Assembly: GCA_011799875.1 (NCBI GenBank)
Contig: CM022299.1
Span: 31,399,996-31,463,995 of the forward strand
DNA from: Thinopyrum elongatum
Lineage: Eukaryota; Streptophyta; Magnoliopsida; Poales; Poaceae
Direction of reading: 5' to 3'
Length of the DNA: 64,000 bases
Below, in pieces: positions 42,994-55,261 of the stretch. A program made the position numbers and the translations under genes. Below the pieces are notes generated by a model. The model made no database searches. It was given only the letters and a program-made list of their open reading frames with translations, and was not told the DNA's origin. Numbering within the stretch: the stretch's first letter is position 1; each line of letters begins with the position of its first letter.

Positions 42994-45900
42994 TATAGAA
43001 GTGGCTTTGGGAGCTGGAAACAATACTGGAATGTGTCAAAAAATAACTTTGTGAGTTCTTCCCATGGCAGGGGACTCATCCATGACCGCTAAGCGCTATC
43101 CATTTACGAATTACTATCTTTGTAACTTAATGTGAGACGTTGCGGTTGAAATTTACAGACGGAGAGACCATTCAGAATTTCTTGTAGCTCGATCTCCCCC
43201 ACTATTCCGACGAATATTTTTTAGTCTTGCTTACCTTCGTCGTTAACTTAATTCTGAATAGAATGATTAAAAAAGAAAAGAAAGCTTCATTGCGGGATTC
43301 AGACCTAACCATTCAAGGGGAAGCAGTGTTCGATTCCGGCAACCCGCTCCATTGTGTATAAAAGGAGTATTCTATTTGTCTATACCTTGAATTTTTGGTA
43401 TATTTTGTGGGGAAAAAAGAAGCTCCACTCGTACTAGATTTTTTACATCAAGGTTCAGGAATTAATGTATAGATATCCGTGATGACAAATGCTAAGGAAA
43501 TGTAGAGATAAGATATTTGTAAAGAGTATTCAATAATGAAGATCTATGTACTATATATTTTGATGGTTGCCACCTCACTCTAAGCCGACAGTATATGGCT
43601 ACCAGTGAAATAGGAGGACACATGGTACCATCAGGAAAGTTTCATGTAAACTATTTACTTATGTGACTTTTGGTTTGCAACCCAATTTCCTAACCCTATA
43701 TTTTTTGGTTAATCCCAAATTTGTATTGATGGATTCGAGTCCAAGAATGTATTAAACAATGGTTGCAATGGTTTTGTGATGGGGTCCTCAGTTATGAAGA
43801 TATTGCGAGCAAGCGCGGAAACTATTATTCATATTATTTCAACCTTCATAGGAAAAATGAGTAAGAGCAAAACGTGATTCATATATGACGATTGTCGATA
43901 CGACTAATCACAACGGGATAAAAAATACGTATCCCAAATGTTTAGTCACTAAAAAAATTGAGTATCCAATATGATTTATCATAATTTAAGTTTGCAATAG
44001 ACGTATTTAGTCTTTTAGTTGTGTATAACACACGTGAGATCTACAACAAATGCTTCACCTGTAAGTTTCAATGAATAAACTTACAAATGCCCTATTTATT
44101 TGTGGTCAGTCATCAAGCCATGCATATAATTCTAATAAATTTTTTCTTGTTTATGCGAGTATAATTTATAACTTAATTATGATTAGTTCATCATTTTTAA
44201 GGTTTAATGCATAAATTGATTAACTAAATAAAATATGTATCAAATGAACAAACCAAAACAATCATTAACAATGTAATGATAAACCTAAAATTACATATTT
44301 TGAAGTTGTTGTCTGAATTGCATATTAACATTTTTCAATATTTCTGAAGACTAGGAGCATAAAGGAATGACATGGTAAAATCACATACCAAACTAAAATT
44401 GACATCACTGTGCGACAAACACCACCAAGTAAAGTCGGAGCGTCAAACGACAATCCGCTGGCCTTGTGGTCGTTAATAAGCAAGAATAAAACACCATGGG
44501 TTTTCTGGTAATAGTCGCCTTGGCTATGACGGCCACAAGATCATGGGAATATAGTCGTGAGATTTTTATCAAGTCTGACATTTCCTCCACCATTGAAACA
44601 CGGTCACCAAAGACATGAAACGTCTGAAATAATAGGAAGTTAACCAGTACTCTCACACTGACTCCTCCCGCCCCATGTGCCAAATAGGCTAGCGGACGAG
44701 AGGGGAATAGATGGGAGCACTTATCGACGGCTAGGTATTCTTTAGCCTAGTATTAATTTAATTACTATCCGGTGACAAAACGGGATCGAGCACCCAAACA
44801 CCTAGAGTAGAAAAGGAGCGGCACAAATTAAAGGACCTGTCTCAGATGATAGATGATGTCCCAGCCTTGAGAATATATAATTTTTAATCTAATCTTCTGG
44901 ACAAATCAAAGTAGTGAATTGTGTGTTGTTTCGGTGGATCGGTCATTCAACATGTTTTCTGGTCATGAACGGAAAGGTTCTTGATAAAGTGTTGTTAAGA
45001 TATGCATCGACACTTGCAGCATAAGCTAATAAATTATCCTGGGACCTGAAAAGATCTTACTAGCTTAACAACACTTTATTAACTTGATCCCCTGATGGTA
45101 TCAGTTGGGCGGCACAGCCCACTCCTCTTGTGTTCACAGACATTCTACTTGATCAAACTCTGACTGACACACTTGACATCCATGTCTTGATGAGTTATCC
45201 GACGTTTAAACTTTCCTTTGATTTCTGCTGCCTAAAGCAGAGTGTCCACAATGGTGGTTTCAGTACCACAAGTTGGCTTAGGTCATCTAGTCTTACTTTT
45301 TTACAAAAAAAATATGTAATAGTAAAACATCATCTTACACTTAGCGTGTTGGCTTTCCTCTCAAGTTTAGTTAGTAACGCTAGCTAGTGCTAATTAAGCA
45401 TCCTCGAAAAAGAAGTCTATCCCGGTTAGTGCCGACCCACCCCATCACACCCTAAACTAGACAAGAAAGCCATGAGCTCTAGTTCCATAAGCCTATAGCT
45501 GCTTTGGTCCGTCTCTCACTCCGGCAGCATGGCACTATCCCATTTTCTTCCTCCATATTGATCTTATTTGGCTTTGGAACTTGCCGCAACAGCTTCATCC
45601 GAACGACGCTGGGCAATTTACACGCAACTTTCTTCCGATGCTTCTGTTTTAGGTACGGATAGCAATATATGCTCTGAAATAACCCCAGGTCCATTTGCTC
45701 GAGTGAATCCGGAGCTGATCACGCAAGCATATACAGGAAGTAAAGAGACGGAGATACCTTAGACACACGGTGCTGTGGTTACATCAGAACGGTAGATGAT
45801 GTGGCAGGTACACGTGACACATAAAAAAGGGTCCTCTGCAAAAGTCAGTTTTGAATCTTTTCTTTCTTTGCTACTTGCAGTTTTGCTTTAGGTTTGTTCT

Positions 45901-46155
45901 CGGTTCGCGGCATACGTGTTGATCACTCGACAACGTGGATAAGTGCAGCAGGGAGTGCACAAGTATAAGGCAATCCAGATTAAATGCATGTCTGAGCAGC
46001 ATACCTCTTTTTATGTTAACTTTCTCAGAGGTGCCTAAAGGGGTGACAAAGAGATAGAATCATCATAGAGCCAGGACGCTTTGGCAATAAAAGAAAGATT
46101 GGAAGATATACCATTTACTGAATTGGCCTACAGTTTGTCTACCTAAAGACTAGTG

Positions 46156-46215
46156 AGGGGCTGCATGCATCACTCTGATGCAAAGGCCGGGGGTAATCCT
46201 CCTTTTCTAAAAAAA
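46156..46215 (+). mobile_element. ~60-bp LINE 3' tail, 15-bp TSD
   Basis: ACCTAAAGACTAGTG flanks at 46141-46155 and 46216-46230. The insert ends GATGCAAAGGCCGGGGGTAA then TCCTCCTTTTCTA and oligo(A), matching the 3' terminus of the LINE at 26350-26408. It is a very strongly 5'-truncated copy. Confidence 0.9.
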
Positions 46216-48084
46216 ACCTAAAGACTAGTGGCCTGGGAATCCTTGATGTGCAAACCATGAACCAAATCCTACTACACAAGTGGCTTTGGATGCCGGAAAC
46301 AATATTGGAATGTAACAAAAAATAACTTTGTGAATTCTTCCCATGGCATGGGACTCATGCACGTGGGCTAAGCATTGTTCTAGAATTAATATATTGATAC
46401 CCTTGATGACAAATGCCAAGGAAATATAGAGGTAAGATATTTGTAAAGAATATCCAACGATAAAGATGCTATGCACTATATATTTTGATGGTTGCCACCT
46501 TATTCTAATCCAACAGTATATGGCTACTAGTGAAATACGAAGATACATGGTACCATCAGGAAAGTTTCATGTAAACTAGTATTTACTTATGCGATGTTTG
46601 TTTTGCAACCCAGTTTTCTAAACCTAGTTTGTTTTCGTTAATCCCAAACTAGTATTGATGGATTCAAGTCCAATAATGTTTTAAATAATGGTTGTAATGG
46701 TTTCCTGATTAGGTTCTCAGTTACAAATATATTGAGAGCAAATGTGAAAACTATTATTCATAATTCATCCTTCATAGAAAATAATAAATAAGAATAAAAT
46801 ATGGTTCATATATGACGATTGTCTGTACGAATGATCTTAATGAAATAAAAAAAATTATGTATCCCACATGTTTAGTCAGTAATAAAATTGAGTATAAGAT
46901 CTGATTTAGCAAAACTTAAGTTTCTAATAAACATATTTATGCTTTTTTAGTTGTTTATAACCCATGTGATGTACAATATAGGCTTCAGTTGAATCTTTGA
47001 TGTGATAAAATTTAATAAACGTCCTTATTTATTTGTGTCTACTCATGAAGTCATGCATATAATTCTAATAAAATGTGTGTTGTTTATGCGAATATAATTT
47101 ACACCTTAATTTTATGATTAATTTATCATTTTAGTGCATAAATTAATTAATTAAGTAAAATATATCAAACGAACAAATCGAAACAATAATGAAAAAAAGT
47201 AAAGATAACACCTAAAATTATATATTTTGAAGATATTGTCTCAAGCTTCATTTTTGCATCTTAACATTCTCAATATTTTTGAAGAAAAAACTTCAATGGA
47301 CACAACATCCACCAGATGGACTAACATGAAATGTAGTTAAGAACCGTGTGATCATTGACCGTACTAAAACGGAGGGCACACCCCTTACAAGTCAGGTAAT
47401 TGAGTCACTGTTTCCCTGTGATGCTATAGGATGAAAATTAGGAGCATAAGAGAATGAGACACTAAAATCATGTATAGATTTCTCTTTACATCAATGTGCC
47501 ACTGCCACCACCAAGTTGGATCGAAGCGTTGACGACAATTTTTCAGCCCAGTAGTCATTAATAAGCAATTCTAAAACACCACAGGATTTTGGTAATAGTC
47601 GCTTTGGCCATTACGACCACAAGATCATGGAAATATAGTCATCAGACTTTTATTAAGTTTGACCTTGCCTCCACTACTGACACACCATCACCAAGGAAAT
47701 GAAAAATCTAAAATAATAGGAAGTTTTTCTTTGCGGATGGTAAAATAATAGGAAGTTGGGTAGTACTATGGCATTGATCCGCGGTTCCTCCCGCCCCATC
47801 TGCCGAATAGGCCACTAGAGAAAAGGGGAACGGACGGAAGCACTTAGCGGCGGCTAGGTAATCTTGAGCGTAACATTAGTTTTAATTACCAAAACACATA
47901 TTTTAAATTCAGTTTTATTTACTGGAAAGAACTAGTGATGTCCCTTGATCTTTCATTGACAAGATGGAGAAAAAGAATAAATGACCACATGTAAAGAATT
48001 GTATGTTGCTTCAACTGTGGTTCAAACCTCAACATAACATGTTCCGACTGCTTCCTTGTCTAAATCGTACATGCATTATTTTAC

Positions 48085-48770
48085 CTTTTTGGTGGGAAAA
48101 CTTTTGATCTATTCATCAAACATCATGGCAGTATCAAGAACACGAGAAGTAACAAAAATTACACCATTGTCTATAGACCACCTAGCGACGACTAAGAGCA
48201 CTGGAGCGAGCCAAAGGCGCACCGCCATCGTCGTCCCTCCCTCATCCGAACCGGGAAAACCTTGTTGTAGTAGATAGCCGGGAAGTCTTCGTGCTAAGGC
48301 CACAAAGGACCAACGCACTAGAACAACAACCGCCGCCAATGAAGAAAAGCGTAGATCGGAAGGATCCAACCTGTAGACACATGAAAGTGGACAAACGAAG
48401 ATCGAATGCACGTAGATCCATCAAAAACAAACACCGATCGAATCCCGTGAGATCCGCCGCAGACATACCTCCACACACACCCTCCGACCATGCAAGACGC
48501 ACCGCCGGGACTAGTGCTAGGCTGGGAGAACCTTGTTCCGTCTTTAGGGAGCCGCCGCCGCCTCAGCTTCTTGAGTAGAACACAAACCCTAAATAGACTC
48601 AGAAAAACACCTAGTAACAAAGCATGGGGCTTTCCACCGGCAAGGGCCAGGGTCCACCACGCCTCCATGGCCATAATGGCGCAGGAGACGACACAGATCA
48701 GCGGCCGTGCCGGCTGGAGGAGGGGAAACCCTAAACACCCAGGAGACATCATTGCAAGCATGACCACCTA
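48085..48770. mobile_element. Unclassified GC-richer insertion in copy C
   Basis: The paralog at 37440-37530 has about 80 unrelated bp where copy C has about 690 bp. The insert starts near TTTTTGGTGGGAAAAC, contains CTTTTGATCTATTCATC, and ends before GAGTCTGAACC. It looks like a common dispersed Triticeae repeat, but I cannot assign it to a class and see no clear TIRs or TSD. ORFs on both strands are low-complexity. Confidence 0.45.
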
Positions 48771-49812
48771 TCGAGTCTGAACCAACAACAACAATGAAAT
48801 AAACAAATCAAACAAGTTGCTCAATCAAAACGGATCATCTCCATCAATGAAACCTCCACACACATATACAAAGTTCTTATTTATCGCGGTAAATTCAAGG
48901 TGACATCCGGAGCTGGGATGGAAAAATAATGCGAAGTTTGTCCTCTCTTTTGCGTATATAAATAACGGTGTTCGTCCCTTCCATGTTCGGATCGACGTGA
49001 TCTCGCACGTCACACACGGCTATACATGTCCCACTCTGTCAATATATCCATCGGCCACCAGTGCAAGTCATACGTACATCCAAATACTATTCCATCGACG
49101 TTAGGAAGTTGACACACAAGAAATTTTACAAGCTGTACTTTTCCGAGAACGAAATTTCAACATCGACGGGTTCGTCTCCTCTAGAAAATTGTACCCACTA
49201 ACCGACCAGTACTATTCATCGGTAAAAGAGAAAGAGAGGCACCCCTATTATCTGTTGATATGAGGTCAAGGGCGGTCACATTTGCAAAGCCAGCAGCAAG
49301 CAAGTTGATATGATCGATGTATGACCCTAGGAGCAGCACCTCCTGGACATAATATTCCCTCATTCCTCTTTTCCTTTCTTCACTTGATACGATCGGTCGA
49401 TCACATGAATTAGCCTTGGAATTGACAATTCTCATCTTTTCCTGAATCTGGAGATGCGCCAAGTGCCGGCATCTACTCTAGTGCTGTTGCTGGAGCCACT
49501 GATGTGGACGGGCCTTGGCTTTAGCTGGCTAGTAGTGCTCTTGATCGATTAGGCAAATGAAAGCACGTCGTTGGCACTTGTGGAAGAGAGGCAAAGATAC
49601 ATAGCTATAGGAGGACTGATTTTCCCGACCAGAATTGATCTAAATTGATCCACAGCAAAAGGCAAAAGTGCATCCAATCATGCTTGCACGTCTGTAGATA
49701 AGCCGACGAGGAGAAGGACAAAAGTGCTAGCCAGTGCTCTGCAAATCCAATCGTGACAAAACGGGATCGATCACTGAAACACCTAGAGCAGAAAAAGAGC
49801 GGCAGAGATTAA

Positions 49813-49950
49813 GGGAGTGTTCGGAGTCCCTCCGCTCCCAGACTCGGCTCGCGGAGCCGGCGGAGTTGTAGGCTAAAATACTGGGGCTGGAAAGTAGGTG
49901 CTCCGCAACTCCTCTAATTCCACGGATCTGGTGGATATTCGAACAGGGCC
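49813..49950. mobile_element. 138-bp MITE, TSD TAA
   Basis: It begins GGGAGTGTTCGGAG and ends CGAACAGGGCC with TAA on both sides (49810-49812; 49951-49953). Copies B and C read ATTAAAGG without it. The TSD suggests a PIF/Harbinger (Tourist) class, though the end sequence also resembles some hAT MITEs. Confidence 0.75.
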
Positions 49951-50612
49951 TAAAGGTACGGTCTTAGATGATAGATGTTGTCCCAGCTCTGCAAATTGAT
50001 TTTTAGTTTAATCCTCTGGACAAATTAAGCAAGGCCTTGCTTGAGTGGATCAATCATAAACGAAAAAGCTTCCCATCACTACGTTCTTAAGATATGCATC
50101 GACACTTGCAGCATAACATATTATCCTGGGACCTGAAAAGATCTTACTTGAGTGGATTAAAGCAGTAGCATGTGCTTCCATCGAAAGAAATCATCCGGTT
50201 TACCCAAAAAGGGATGGATACCTACTTGAATTACGTAGCCTACCGCTGCTAGTGGGTGACTACTACTTGTACTGATTGCCCTAGAGATGCCATGCTTAAG
50301 CTAATGAAAGCACGAGGTGAACTCAACGTCATAGTTCAATAGCCACTGAATTTTCCGCCTTTAGATCCAACCAAACGAATACGTACACCAAATTGAGCTG
50401 ATCTAGTCTCTCAATATTGTGGTGTAGGACTGTTGCAGCAAATGGACCCTTCTTTTTCGGCGACATATGCTGGACCTCAGATTTCTGGTCGCCCGGGCAA
50501 TCATGCCGAACAAATTAAAAAGAAGTTGTTCCAGACAACAAAACCATTGATCCATCGATCGACAGATTAAAGTTGGACATGTTGATTCCATCTATACATA
50601 AGATAAGATGAT

Positions 50613-50639
50613 ATTCAACCTTTTTCGAGAGAGAAAGAA
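50613..50639 (-). mobile_element. 27-bp micro-insertion, TSD AAGATGAT
   Basis: AAGATGAT flanks at 50605-50612 and 50640-50647. The insert contains CCTTTTTCGAGAG, possibly a reversed LINE tail. Copy B has a single AAGATAAGATGATCACTA. Confidence 0.55.
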
Positions 50640-51901
50640 AAGATGATCACTAGGTAGGAGTTAGCTAGGTAGTACTGGCGTGCAGCATGCTGTGCTCAAG
50701 TACGTATGTGTGACCGTGAGAGAAGCTCGACCAGAGATCATGGGCGACTCCTCATCCCACGATGAGATTATTTGGGCCCATCCCACTCACCGTCACAGAC
50801 ATTCTGCTTGATCAAACTCTGACTCACACGCTTGACATCCATCCATGTATTGAACCGTCGCCGCTGCTGCTCATGATGATGACGCGTTATCCGACCATTA
50901 AACTTCCCCTAGATTTCTGCTGCCAAAAGCAGAGTCTCCACAATGGTGGATTCAGTACTGCAAGTTGGTTTAGCTCATCTAGTCTTTGAATGATAAGATG
51001 TGTAAAACACTATGATCTTAAGCGACCGAGTTGGCTTTCCTCTCAAGTTCTAAGCTAGTGCTAATTAAACTTCCGTGAAAAGCCGTCCATCTCAGTTAGT
51101 GCGTACCGACCCCATCTAACTCGAACCTTAACTAAACTAGACGGGAAATGCCATCAGCTCTAGTTCTACAAGCGTAGCTGCTTTGGTCCTTCTACCAACC
51201 AGCGCTGTGGCATCTCCTTTCTCGAATTCTATGCCGCTTCATCCGGAAGCTGCTGGGCAATTTACAGCAACTTTCCTCCGATACTGCCATTTTACGTACA
51301 GATAGCTTTTGTGCGTGCGGCAATAATATATGCTCCGAATTAACCCCAGGTCAATCTGCTCGAGCGAATCCGGTGCGATCACGCAAGTGTATATAGGATT
51401 TAAAGCGCCGGGAAAAGCCGCGGGTACCTTGGCGCGCGCTGCGCTGCCGCGGTCGCATCAGAGAGATCGATGCCATGGTTGTGGAAAAAGGAAAGATCGA
51501 TGCCATTAAGCGGCAGGTAGGCGCGACACATCGAAAAATGGTCCTCCGCCAAGGTCGTTTTCGGATCTCCATAGTTGCCTGGCTTTGAATCTTTCCTTTC
51601 TTTGATACTTGCATTTTGCTTTCCAGGGCACTTGCCCCCTTTAGTTTGTTCCCGGCTCGCGGCGTACATGTTGATTAATCGCTGGGCAACGTGGATGTGT
51701 GCAGTCTGGACAAGGATATTTCTCTTGTCTGAATCTGAATGGACCTGAATGTAAGTTTTATTACGTTTGGTGTTCTTTGTACTGTCATAAATATTGATGA
51801 ATAGATCAGAAGTTTTCCTAAAGAAACTCTAGACCAGAGGCTTGTGAGAACTTAACTTCATCCGTTGTTCAATTTGTTATACCGTCCGACTCAGATAAAA
51901 G

Positions 51902-52380
51902 ATGAACACATCAACGCATGTTGCATATGTTATTGCACACTTGTGCTTATGGACAATGACATGTTATGCGCTCACCTATAGGAAAATCATGCCAGACCGC
52001 GGCGTAGGTCCTTTTTGGAAAAGGGGCGCAGCCCCGGCCTCTGCACCAGGAAGATGCATTCGGCCACAAGACCGCGGCATAGGTGTTGATTGATCGCTCG
52101 CCGACGTTGATGTGTGCAACCTAGAGAAGGATATTTCTCATGTCTGAATGGTCTAGACTCTAGACCAGAGGCTTCTGACGGCCTAACTGTATGCGTTGTT
52201 TATGTCGTCCGAAATCTGATGAAAGATGAACGCATGAACACATGTTGGATATGTAATTGCACACCTGTGCTTATCGACAACGATATGTTATCTGCTCGCC
52301 TGTAGGAAAATCATGCCGACCGCTTCTATGCTTCTATGTCAATCATTGCTTCTGTGAAGTCAGACCATACTACTTGTCTT
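51902..52380 (+). repeat. Two copies of a promoter-like segment without its gene
   Basis: 51902-52000 and 52228-52380 match 30710-30853, the promoter of the 191-aa gene, including the CAACACATGTT-like, ATGTTATGCGCTC and AAAATCATGCC stretches. The second copy reaches AAGTCAGACC but lacks the TATA box and the coding region. Confidence 0.65.
52010..52068 (-). mobile_element. 59-bp LINE 3' tail, inverted, 16-bp TSD
   Basis: AGACCGCGGCGTAGGT (51994-52009) and AGACCGCGGCATAGGT (52069-52084) flank it. Read on the minus strand it ends in CAGAGGCCGGGGCTGCGCCC then CTTTTCCAAAAA, a Triticeae LINE tail. It sits at the boundary of two tandem segments. Confidence 0.88.
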
Positions 52381-55261
52381 ATGCAGATGGCAGCACCCTG
52401 GATATGCCTTCTATGTAAGTACATTATTTTTGAAACGGATATGACTTCTAATTTGAGACGCTTATGTGTTTTCTTCTGGTCTATGTGTATAACTATAAAT
52501 ACTCGTGGTCTGTCAGTCTCAACGCGACAGTAGCATAGTCCATGTCGCCAACTCGTGGCTAATATAAATAACATCGTGCTACGAGTGGTTCCGAAGGGCC
52601 GGCATGCCGGCCGGCGCCCATTGCCTATGTGATCGACCTGCTGAATTTTATTTTCAACAAGATGAAAACTTGGACATTCTTCCAACATGATACCACCTCA
52701 ACTAAACCCACGACACTTAGTTTGAAACGGAGGGAGTATTAAACTGGAAGGAGCCGGTGTACCAATTCATACCCCCACCCCTCCCCTTTTTGCCTGGCCA
52801 TACATATTGAACTACTCCAAGTACGTTGCTCGGTCACCTGTAATACGGCAGCAGCTACATCAAAGGCTCGAACCTCTCTGTTTACACGCTACCAGGTCCT
52901 TCACTCACTTGTAATTGCAAGCAAAGTAGCCTTGGTTAGCCGCAGAATGGTGCGATGGAGAAAAAGCGTGCTCAGAGAGAGATGGATAACGTCGACAGGG
53001 AATGATTTTCAGAGGGGTAGAAAGAAAGCGACGCGGCGTTGGTGCAGCGCAGCGTGGACATCGGAACGTGTAGGGTGTGCCCATCTGATCCAATCAGTGC
53101 GAGTAGTGCAACATGTGCCTGGACACATGACCCTTCTTTCTTTCCTCTCCTTTTTTACCTTTCCTTTTCACTTTGTCATGGGTGTTCCTCACTTATGTTA
53201 CATCGACCGACCGAGAAGTATATATCTACCATCCTATCTGGTTGACTTGTGCTATTTTGGCACAAGACGAAACACAGACGTGACGGAATATGGAATACGA
53301 TGGCCGGTTTCTCACTGTGTTGAGCATAGTACGTTTAGAGTGACATGTGTGGTTTTTTTGTGAAAAAACTGAGACGCCTTGCGTCATGGGCCACACTTGC
53401 GCCGCTCTTTTTTCCTTTCACAGGCCGAATACGCTGACTTGTGACGTGGTAGGCCCACATCCAGCCCATGTGACAGATTGCGTCCATGAGAAGCATGAGA
53501 ACAGAGAAAGCAATTGCGAAGCCCACCACCTTGATCACTACATGGCGACGCCATCTACTTAGAGGCAAAAAAATTCTACTTAGAGGAAGACATTGATATG
53601 TTGGACCAAAACATGAAGAGGTTTGGGAGACCTGAGAACGCGTTGAGCAACATGCATGTATCAATTGATTATTATACCCATTATAATATGTGAGCCACAT
53701 TTTACCCAAAAATAATGATAAAGAGCAGCATGTTTATGATTTGGTGACAAGCTCGCATTTTATGAACTTTAAACTTTTTTCTTTGTGTAGACCTAATCAT
53801 AAACTACAAACCGCCGTGAGGATATTTGTGAGACTATACGCTTTAGAGATTTCTACGAAGATATTTGAAAATACACATGCACCTATATATTTTAGTTTAA
53901 CATATACAGATACACATACATATACACACACTTTGTTCATGACAGTACTACAATTTAATCCATGAAAGCATGCCATTTTTTTCTCTCATATGTATGCGGA
54001 TTGGGTTTAAATATCTCTCCAAGATGCAATGTAGCGAAAAGGAAAAAATAATGTAATTGTCACTACATACACGATTCGGAATTAGCACAGTGCAAGCACA
54101 TATTTAAATGATAGATATTACCATTGTATAGTAAAAACACTATTATTAATATGTCAACATTTTCGTATCGTTTATTATCACAACTAAGTTATTAAAAATA
54201 CAATCAATGATTTTTGTTTGGTAAAAGTGAGTTATAAATAAATATAAACATTTAGCATAAATATATAATTAATTTATTTTTACTCACACTGGCGCTGAAA
54301 TTTTGATTGCAACTATTCTAATAGCTAGTAAACAAAGTGTTTCGGGTCGCGTGGATGACGACGGTGTCAGCGGTGCATGCTCTGAGGTGTAAGAGGCAGG
54401 GATCGAGATTAAGTCAGGTGGGGATCGGGAGAGAGATAAATGGTCGGATTTTTTCAACGCATGGATAGGTCTTGAGGCGCCTATGTGGAATCAGGAGGTG
54501 GTCACAGGCAATGTCATGTTCGTTTCGCACCAACTTCGCCTACTAGGAAGACGAAGAAGCTGACGCTGATTGGTTGGGCATAGGGCAAGGCAAGATGGAT
54601 GTTTCTTATTTATTGTTTTCCTTATTTGAACTGTATTATTCCATGTACTTTAAGGATTTTTAAGTTTATATTTTTATTTTTAAAAACATAAATTTAATTT
54701 ACATTCAAATGGAGGTTTGAACTATGTGTGGGTTTATTTTTCCAAAATTTATAAAAATATACCCATACACTCCGCATATATAAGGGAAGATATGCTAAAT
54801 ACTTCGTGATTTTTTTGGACTTTGCACTAATGCATTAAATTTCTTAGGCATTTCAAAGCATTACTGTGAGGTTTTGAATTACCCTCATTTTCAAAATTAA
54901 CCAAATGTTGAAACGCGATGATAATGATGCACAATGAACTTCTAATTACTATTTGCTAAAATGGGGTTGTGATATCTACCAAGTCCACTGCTCTCCTCAT
55001 CCTGCCCACTCTCTTGCTCCTCATCACTATCATCACATTCACGATCTTTGATACCATCAGTATCATCATCATCATTTTCTTAGAAACACGGTACAGATGC
55101 AGACGCTCACATACACGCACCGACACTCACCCCTATGAATGCACGGGCTCACTCCCTACCCCTACGAGCACATCTGAGGGACTAAGCCGACAGATGTTGA
55201 GATTGACGAAGTCATCATAAGCGCCTCATAGTTGACGGGGATGCCATACCGCCGAATTTTT
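52381..55261. other. Intergenic and repeat-derived sequence, no gene supported
   Basis: At 52712-52737, AGTTTGAAACGGAGGGAGTA is the right end of a Stowaway-type MITE with no left end found. A CA/TA-rich tract lies at 53890-53932. Around 55080-55250 there is a sequence with ACTCACCCCTATGAATGCAC that looks like a common dispersed Triticeae repeat of unknown class, ending in oligo(T). ORFs at 52932-53363 and 53335-53709 overlap on opposite strands and are unsupported. Confidence 0.5.

Larger units (their letters stand above)
38561..44766 (+). repeat. Tandem-array unit, copy B
   Basis: It starts at CCGGTGATAAAACAGGATC (38558) and ends at the junction CTATCC/GGTGACAAAACGGG near 44766, where copy C begins with the same landmark. 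It contains a LINE (39451-41584), a 78-bp duplication, a Tourist-like MITE and a Stowaway MITE; without them it is about 3.4-3.6 kb. The right part (43430-44760) is AT-rich and matches 46380-47890 and 55262-55912. No conserved ORF was found. Confidence 0.8.
44767..49745 (+). repeat. Tandem-array unit, copy C
   Basis: This is the fullest unit: left part (44767-46130) like copies A, B and D; AT-rich middle (46380-47890) like 43430-44760 and 55262-55912; right part (47890-49690) like 36500-38560. It serves as the empty site for the LINEs at 39451 and 36753 and for both copy B MITEs. It carries its own LINE tail (46156) and an unclassified insertion (48085-48770). ORFs are short and not shared with paralogs. 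Confidence 0.8.
49746..52380 (+). repeat. Tandem-array unit, copy D (truncated right)
   Basis: It begins at CGTGACAAAACGGGATCGATC and matches copies A, B and C to about 51650. It then contains two tandem segments (about 51660-52000 and 52070-52330) that both match the region upstream of the gene at 30943. The right side diverges after 52380. No coding sequence was found. Confidence 0.75.

Noticed and set aside
55075..55261. SINE-like retroposon
   Set aside because: It looks like a common dispersed Triticeae repeat and ends in oligo(T), but I found no A/B box or reliable TSD, so I did not call it a SINE.
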